Below, piece by piece: positions 58,963-64,000 of a stretch of 64,000 nt of DNA. The stretch lies in the NCBI GenBank assembly GCA_050260055.1, contig JBLNBO010000022.1, forward strand, positions 124,001 through 188,000, given 5' to 3'. Positions within the stretch are counted from its first letter, which is position 1, and every line of letters begins with the position of its first letter. The DNA comes from JBLMYQ01 sp050260055. GTDB lineage: Bacteria > Bacillota > Clostridia > Acetivibrionales > UBA4821. A model generated the notes under the pieces. It was not told the DNA's origin and did no database searches. It worked only from the letters and a program-made list of their open reading frames with translations. Both the position numbers and the translations under genes were made by a program.

Positions 58963-59961
58963 TTGAAACGAATAATTACTTTACTTTCGGTAATTTTATT
59001 AATATGTTCTTTAATGCTAGGCTGTCAAAAGGTGCAGAATCCTTTAAATCCAAACAACGTAGAAAAAAAACAAGTCATAAATATAGCTGGGCTGCAAGGG
59101 CCAACGTCAATGGGCATGATTAAGATGATTGAAGAAAAGCCTTCCTTAGGTGCCAATGTCGATTCTAATTATGAGATAGCAAAAACGCCGGACATTCTAG
59201 TTTCAAAGCTTATTTCCAAGGAGTTTGACATAGCCACAGTTCCGACAAATCTTGCAGTTAAGCTTTATAATAAGGGTATTGATTATAAATTAGCTGCTAT
59301 GAATACATGGGGAGTACTATATATTGTTGGCAGTGAAGAAGGTATTAAACAATGGAAGGACTTAAAAGGTAAAACAATCAATTCAGTTGGAAAAGGAACA
59401 ACACCAGATATTGCTATTAGGTATTTGCTTGATAAAAATGGGCTTAATCCTGATAAAGATGTAACCGTAGATTATACAATTGCGCAGGTGGAACTTGCAC
59501 AGGCAGTAATAGCAGGAAAAATAAAACTAGCTATTCTCCCGGAACCTTTCGTAACGATGGTTATGACTAAAAATCCAAAAGTAAAAATTATTTTTGATAT
59601 ACAGAAAGAATGGGATAAAGCATCCAAGACTACAGGCGAATTTGCTCAAACATGTTTGCTGGTTAAAGGAGACCTTGCAAAGAATAATCCCGCCGTTGTG
59701 AATACATTCCTTGAAGAATATAAAAAGTCTACAGAATGGGTAAATGCTAACAAAGCAGAAGCTGGTCAGCTTGTTGAAAAAAATAATATTGGAATAAAAG
59801 CTAAAGTTGCTGAATTATCTATTCCACGCTGTAATATTAGATATGAAGATGCTGTGACTGCAAAACCCAAAATTAATAGTTTTCTTGAAATAATCTTAAA
59901 ATACTCACCTAATGATATTGGAGGAAAAATTCCAGATGAAGGGTTCTACTATAAAAAATAG
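58963..59961 (+). CDS. ABC transporter substrate-binding lipoprotein (NitT/TauT type)
   Basis: 332 residues starting at TTG 58963 after AAGGAGG. Signal peptide with lipobox LMLGC (Cys at about 21). The mature part has the SsuA/NMT1-like two-lobed fold (INIAGLQGPTSMGMIKMIEE, VGKGTTPDIAIRYLLDKNGL). First gene of a three-gene importer: the permease overlaps its end. Sulfonate, nitrate, thiamine precursor or another small molecule are all possible; no riboswitch precedes it. Confidence 0.88.
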   Translation: MKRIITLLSVILLICSLMLGCQKVQNPLNPNNVEKKQVINIAGLQGPTSMGMIKMIEEKPSLGANVDSNYEIAKTPDILVSKLISKEFDIATVPTNLAVKLYNKGIDYKLAAMNTWGVLYIVGSEEGIKQWKDLKGKTINSVGKGTTPDIAIRYLLDKNGLNPDKDVTVDYTIAQVELAQAVIAGKIKLAILPEPFVTMVMTKNPKVKIIFDIQKEWDKASKTTGEFAQTCLLVKGDLAKNNPAVVNTFLEEYKKSTEWVNANKAEAGQLVEKNNIGIKAKVAELSIPRCNIRYEDAVTAKPKINSFLEIILKYSPNDIGGKIPDEGFYYKK

Positions 59962-60688
59962 TATATTAACCTTTATTTCCTTTTTATTTGTTATTGTTAT
60001 ATGGAAATTAGCTTCGATAATGGTAGACTCCGAGATAATAATTCCATCTCCAGAGTCTACTATTAACAGCATTGCATTAATAGTAACATCGCCCGATTTT
60101 CTAAGGGTTGTCGTTGAGACTGTATTCAGGGTATTAGAGGCCTTTTTAATAGCATGTTTTGCAGGAATTACATCAGGATTGCTAATGGGGTTCAGTAAAA
60201 CAATTAATGCGCTTTTTAAACCATTACTTATAGTAATTATGTCTGCTCCGGTTATTTCTTTTATACTTCTTGCACTTATTTGGTTTAAAGCAGGGCAGAT
60301 ACCGGTATTCGTAGCTTTCTTGATAATATTCCCTATTATAACCATCAATGTTAGTGAAGGGATTAAGAATATTGACTTAAAACTTATTCAAATGGCCAAA
60401 TCTTATAGGGTAAAAGGGATAAGAATTTTAACAGAAATCTATTTGCCTTCAATAATGTCTTTTTTGGTAGCTGGAATATCAACTGCGGTTGGAATAGGAT
60501 GGAAAGTTGTTGTTACAGCTGAGGTTTTGAGCCAGCCTAAATTTGCTATAGGAACAAGCATGGAAACAGCAAAGGTGTATCTTGAAACTCCGACTGTTTT
60601 TGCATGGACAATAATTGCAATACTACTTAGCTTTTTGTTTGAGAAGTCAATCAGGCTGTTGGAAGCCCGAATGTTTAAATGGAGATAA
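59936..60688 (+). CDS. ABC transporter permease (NitT/TauT type)
   Basis: 250 residues from ATG 59936, inside the end of the previous gene with GGAGG at 59920. About six membrane helices and an EAA-loop (EGIKNIDLKLIQMAKSYRVK, GIRILTEIYLPSI) for contact with the ATPase. Forms the channel of the importer. Confidence 0.88.
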   Translation: MKGSTIKNSILTFISFLFVIVIWKLASIMVDSEIIIPSPESTINSIALIVTSPDFLRVVVETVFRVLEAFLIACFAGITSGLLMGFSKTINALFKPLLIVIMSAPVISFILLALIWFKAGQIPVFVAFLIIFPIITINVSEGIKNIDLKLIQMAKSYRVKGIRILTEIYLPSIMSFLVAGISTAVGIGWKVVVTAEVLSQPKFAIGTSMETAKVYLETPTVFAWTIIAILLSFLFEKSIRLLEARMFKWR

Positions 60689-60692
60689 AATA

Positions 60693-61403
60693 ATGAGCCT
60701 CAATATTAAAAACTTAAGTAAAAGCTTTGGAAAGTTAACAGTTTTTAAGGATTTCAACCTTGAGATACCAGAAGGTCAGATTACCTGCATTCTTGGTCCT
60801 TCAGGCTGTGGAAAAACTACTCTCTTAAATATAATTGGCGGCTTGGAAGAACCGGATTCAGGTGAGTTGAAGGGTTTCGAGAGTAAGGTTATTTCTTATA
60901 TTTTTCAGGAGCCGAGGTTAATAAGGTGGAAAACTGTTTGGGATAATATTGACTTTGTGATTAAAGATTCTCATTCAAAGGAAGAAAGAAATAATCTTAT
61001 AAATAAATATCTTGAAATAGTCGGACTTGCAGATTTCAAAGATTATTATCCTGACAGACTTAGCGGAGGAATGATGCAGAGAACTGCAATTGCAAGGGCT
61101 TTTGTTTATCCGGCTGATTTATTGATAATGGATGAACCTTTCAAAGGGCTTGATTTAAAGCTTAAGATATCAGTTATGGATTCTTTTATTAAACTGTGGA
61201 AGGCCGATAAGAGAACGGCAGTATTTGTTACGCATGATATTGACGAAGCATTGTATATGGGGGATGAAATATATGTTCTAAGCAGTCTGCCTGCCCAGAT
61301 AAGAAAAGAATATTTTAACCAAGTTGGCAGGGAGGATAGAAAGTTTCGTGACAGCCGAAACTTTGAAGCTGAAGGCAAATTTTTTGAATTAATTACTAGC
61401 TAA
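60693..61403 (+). CDS. ABC transporter ATP-binding protein
   Basis: 236 residues from ATG 60693, after GGAG, 4 bases past the permease stop. Walker A GPSGCGKTT (about 33-41), Q-loop in IFQEPRLIRWKTV, signature LSGGMMQR, Walker B LLIMDEP and H-loop VTHDIDEAL. Drives the importer at 58963-60688. The C-terminal regulatory part is short. Confidence 0.92.
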   Translation: MSLNIKNLSKSFGKLTVFKDFNLEIPEGQITCILGPSGCGKTTLLNIIGGLEEPDSGELKGFESKVISYIFQEPRLIRWKTVWDNIDFVIKDSHSKEERNNLINKYLEIVGLADFKDYYPDRLSGGMMQRTAIARAFVYPADLLIMDEPFKGLDLKLKISVMDSFIKLWKADKRTAVFVTHDIDEALYMGDEIYVLSSLPAQIRKEYFNQVGREDRKFRDSRNFEAEGKFFELITS

Positions 61404-61468
61404 TCATTCCTTTTTTTCTGTAAAAATGGTAGAATGAATATAAATACAAAAGATAAGGTAAATGTGAA

Positions 61469-61684
61469 ATGGCATTAAAAACCCAAAAGAGAACAACAGC
61501 ATATTATCTTAAGAGATGTATAGAATCAATGCCTTTAAGCGGGAAAGATGTATGCCCCTGGTGCAGGGTGGAACCTTCAGTGATTCTTGCATGCAATGCT
61601 AAAAATGGCACAACCTTGTTTTTAAAAAAATGTAATACTTGCGGGAGCTTTATAAGAATTTATAGAAAAAGTAGTGATATTTAA
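61469..61684 (+). CDS. small zinc-ribbon protein
   Basis: 71 residues with CPWC at about residue 29 and CNTC at about residue 55, a single zinc ribbon. Basic N-terminus (ALKTQKRTTAYYLKR). No family recognised. TAGAAT at about 61430 may be its -10 box. Confidence 0.6.
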   Translation: MALKTQKRTTAYYLKRCIESMPLSGKDVCPWCRVEPSVILACNAKNGTTLFLKKCNTCGSFIRIYRKSSDI

Positions 61685-61703
61685 TCTGATTGGGAATATT
61701 AAT

Positions 61704-61731
61704 AATGCTTGCGTATGCAGGCATTTTGTTT
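61704..61731 (+). terminator. terminator of the small zinc-ribbon gene
   Basis: Stem AATGCTTGC / GCAGGCATT (one G-U pair) with a GTAT loop, then TTGTTTT. Confidence 0.7.
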
Positions 61732-61749
61732 TAAGGTGGAGATAATTTT

Positions 61750-62409
61750 ATGACAACAAAGATAATATTTGTAAGACATGGAGAAGCTGAAGGAAACTTT
61801 GAGAGAATATTCCATGGACAAACAGATTCAAAGCTGACAGAGAAAGGTCACAGCCAAGCCAAAAAAGCAGCAGAAAAATTAAAGAATGAAGATATAGATG
61901 TTATCTATTCAAGTCCGCTTAAAAGAGCATATGAAACTGCAGAATACATTGCCAAAGAAAAAAACATTAATAACATTATAGCTGATGATGGGTTAATGGA
62001 GATTTATGGCGGAGAGTGGGAAAATGTAAGATGGGACGATTTACCCCAGATTTGGCCTGAAGAATATGAAAATTGGGAGAATCGCCCGCATTTGCACTGC
62101 ATGCCTGCCGGAGAAAGCATGAAACAGGCGTATGACAGGATTGTATATACTGTAAGCAGAATTGCGAATGAGAATAAAGGCAAAAACATATGCATTGTAA
62201 CACATGGAACAGTATTGCGGGCTCTTATGTGTTATATTTATAGAAAACCTTTTGAGGATTTGATAACCGTATCATGGTATGACAATACAGCAATTACCAT
62301 AGTAGAGTTTATCAATAACAGTTTTAAGGTTATTCTTGAAGGTGACAATTCTCATTTGGGGGACCAACTAAGTACTTTTGCAACTCAGGATTGGTGGAAA
62401 GAAAAATAA
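61750..62409 (+). CDS. histidine phosphatase family protein
   Basis: 219 residues. The catalytic motif VRHGEAEGN is at residues 8-16; the second Arg/His are in SSPLKRAYETAEYI and VTHGTVLRAL. Acid-phosphatase / phosphoglycerate-mutase-like fold; the substrate is unknown. AAGGTGGAG precedes the ATG. Confidence 0.88.
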   Translation: MTTKIIFVRHGEAEGNFERIFHGQTDSKLTEKGHSQAKKAAEKLKNEDIDVIYSSPLKRAYETAEYIAKEKNINNIIADDGLMEIYGGEWENVRWDDLPQIWPEEYENWENRPHLHCMPAGESMKQAYDRIVYTVSRIANENKGKNICIVTHGTVLRALMCYIYRKPFEDLITVSWYDNTAITIVEFINNSFKVILEGDNSHLGDQLSTFATQDWWKEK

Positions 62410-62417
62410 ATTCTGGA

Positions 62418-62447
62418 TTGACATTGCAAAAACCAATGTAGTACAAT
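62418..62447 (+). promoter_or_regulatory. promoter of guaB with overlapping inverted repeat
   Basis: TTGACA at 62418-62423, an 18-base spacer and TACAAT at 62442-62447. ACATTG / CAATGT (62421-62439, 7-base centre) lies between and over the elements and could be an operator. Confidence 0.6.
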
Positions 62448-62529
62448 AATAAAAATCATTACACTTCAATTTAATTTCTATAATAGTTTTTTAATTTAAC
62501 ATAAAAATATCTAATAGGGGGGAAAAAAG

Positions 62530-64000
62530 TTGGCAATGTTTTTGAATGAACCTTCCAGGACTTTCAGTGAATATCTATTACTACCAAACCTTACTACCAG
62601 GAAATGTACACCGGATAATATCGACTTAAAGACTCCAATTGTAAAATATAAAAAAGGTAAAGAAGAACCTGGGTTCAAGATTAATATTCCTATCTGCTCA
62701 GCTGTTATGCAATCAGTTTCAGACCACAATATGGCAATAGCATTGGCAAGATGTGGGGGAGTTTCATTTATCTTTGGCTCTCAAGGAATTGAAACTCAAG
62801 CGGAAATGGTAACCAAAGTAAAAAAATACAAGGCCGGGTTTGTTGTAAGTGATGCAAATCTTAAGCCTGAAGATACTCTTGCAGATGTTATAAGGCTTAA
62901 AAATAAATCAGGTCATTCAACCATGCCTGTAACTGAGAATGGTACGCCAAAGGGAAAACTGCTTGGAATAGTAACAAGCAGGGATTACCGTTTGAGCAGG
63001 ACGCCAATGGATGCTAAGGTTAAGGATTTTATGACTCCATTTTCTGAATTGATATATGGAACTAATGATATCAGCCTTAGTGAAGCTAATGATATGATTT
63101 GGGAGCATAAACTTAACTGCATGCCTATTATAGATAAGAATCAGAACTTAAAATATCTTGTATTTAGGAAGGACTATAATGAGCATAAAGAGAACCCAGA
63201 CGAACTGCTTGACAAAAATAAAAGATTGGTCGCAGGTGCAGGAATTAACAGCAGGGACTATAAAGAAAGAGTACCAGAGTTGGTGAAAGCGGGAGTAGAT
63301 ATTCTCTGTATTGATTCTTCTGATGGATTTTCTGAATGGCAGGCTGAGACAATTGAATACATCAAAAAGGAATATAATGAGCAAGTAAAAGTTGGTGCTG
63401 GAAATGTAGTCGATAAAGAAGGTTTCCTTTATCTTGCCGAAGCAGGAGCAGATTTTGTTAAGGTAGGAATAGGCGGAGGTTCTATTTGTATAACCAGAGA
63501 ACAGAAAGGTATAGGGAGAGGCCAGGCAACATCAGTAATAGAGGTTGCGGCAGCAAGAGATGAATATTTTAAGAAAACCGGAGTATATGTTCCGATTTGT
63601 TCAGATGGCGGTATCGTACATGATTATCATATGACCCTTGCACTTGCCATGGGCGCAGACTTTGTTATGCTTGGCCGTTATTTTGCAAGATTTGATGAAA
63701 GCCCTACAAGAAAAATTAAGATTGGTGGTAACTTCGTAAAGGAATACTGGGGAGAAGGTTCGAATAGGGCACGAAATTGGCAGAGATATGATACTGGAGG
63801 AGAAGCACATGATATGACCTTTGAAGAGGGAGTAGACAGCTATGTACCATATGCAGGAAAGCTCAAGGATAATGTAGAGGTGACAGTAAGTAAGATAAAA
63901 TCAACAATGAGCAACTGCGGTTCCAGAACAATAGAAGAGCTTCATCAAAATGCAAGGCTTACGCTTGTTTCGGCAACCAGCCTGACTGAAGGCGGAGCAC
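62530..64000 (+). CDS. guaB: IMP dehydrogenase, 3' truncated by window end
   Basis: 490 codons are open to the right edge, no stop yet. The start is TTG 62530, 7 bases after GGGGGG; ATG 62536 is an alternative. Catalyses IMP to XMP with NAD+. Barrel N-part (NIPICSAVMQSVSDHNMAIA), two CBS domains (about 100-215), the Cys loop GGGSICITREQKGIGRGQ and the flap RNWQRYDTGG. The catalytic Cys is present; the loop reads GSICITR where many enzymes have GSICTTR. Rate-limiting step of guanine nucleotide synthesis. Confidence 0.93.
   Translation, partial: MAMFLNEPSRTFSEYLLLPNLTTRKCTPDNIDLKTPIVKYKKGKEEPGFKINIPICSAVMQSVSDHNMAIALARCGGVSFIFGSQGIETQAEMVTKVKKYKAGFVVSDANLKPEDTLADVIRLKNKSGHSTMPVTENGTPKGKLLGIVTSRDYRLSRTPMDAKVKDFMTPFSELIYGTNDISLSEANDMIWEHKLNCMPIIDKNQNLKYLVFRKDYNEHKENPDELLDKNKRLVAGAGINSRDYKERVPELVKAGVDILCIDSSDGFSEWQAETIEYIKKEYNEQVKVGAGNVVDKEGFLYLAEAGADFVKVGIGGGSICITREQKGIGRGQATSVIEVAAARDEYFKKTGVYVPICSDGGIVHDYHMTLALAMGADFVMLGRYFARFDESPTRKIKIGGNFVKEYWGEGSNRARNWQRYDTGGEAHDMTFEEGVDSYVPYAGKLKDNVEVTVSKIKSTMSNCGSRTIEELHQNARLTLVSATSLTEGGA

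Overview
The window comes from a low-GC, anaerobic, spore-forming member of the Clostridia. The evidence is the S10/spc/alpha ribosomal gene order with zinc-binding (C+) forms of S4, S14, L24, L36 and adenylate kinase, a SpoIIP sporulation gene, a trimeric HydABC-type [FeFe] hydrogenase, frequent TTG/GTG starts and strong AGGAGG ribosome binding sites. A relative of the Ruminiclostridium/Acetivibrio group is my guess; no rRNA or species marker is present to settle it.

Layout. 1-13564 is the end of S10 plus spc and alpha (rpsS' to rplQ, with secY, adk, map, a KOW protein, infA and rpmJ), closed by a perfect 31-bp terminator stem. The usual rpmD (L30) gene between rpsE and rplO is missing. 13696-23067 is mixed: truA, a lipoprotein, small membrane and zinc proteins, a DUF421/DUF4363 pair, an acyl-CoA synthetase with its XRE-cupin regulator, a polysaccharide deacetylase and lysA. 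23361-29374 has tRNA-Val(GAC), an ECF sigma / zinc anti-sigma / zinc-ribbon operon with a sigma-type promoter of its own, an EF-G paralogue, a diguanylate cyclase and tRNA-Gly(TCC). 29833-36074 has a LysM cell-wall protein, an SSB-like protein and aroF-tyrA-aroA. 36475-41010 is the electron-bifurcating hydrogenase hydC-hydB-hydA. 41207-47800 has an unrecognised 544-residue protein, moeA, spoIIP with a small membrane protein, and a TPR membrane protein. 47810-55558 runs yvyF-like, yqeG, aroE, comFB, aroK, endonuclease IV, aroQ, Xaa-Pro peptidase, DUF2225, efp and two small genes. 55585-56940 (minus) is a corA gene behind an M-box magnesium riboswitch with a 34-codon ORF between them. 57131-64000 has a DMT transporter, a second DUF421 gene, a NitT/TauT-type ABC transporter, a phosphatase and the start of guaB.

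The least expected signal is not a gene. Intergenic gaps in the ribosomal, hydrogenase and efp regions hold degenerate tandem arrays with a strict 7-base period (units such as AACTGTC, AACTGTA, GTGTAAA). Some fold into long imperfect hairpins; one keeps phase for about 150 bases. They resemble the heptameric STRR repeats described in heterocystous cyanobacteria and do not fit CRISPR, a MITE or a terminator.

Functional links: shikimate-pathway genes (aroF, aroA, aroE, aroK, aroQ, plus tyrA) are split over two clusters 13 kb apart; the hydrogenase fits fermentative NADH/ferredoxin oxidation; Mg2+ probably represses corA through transcription termination.
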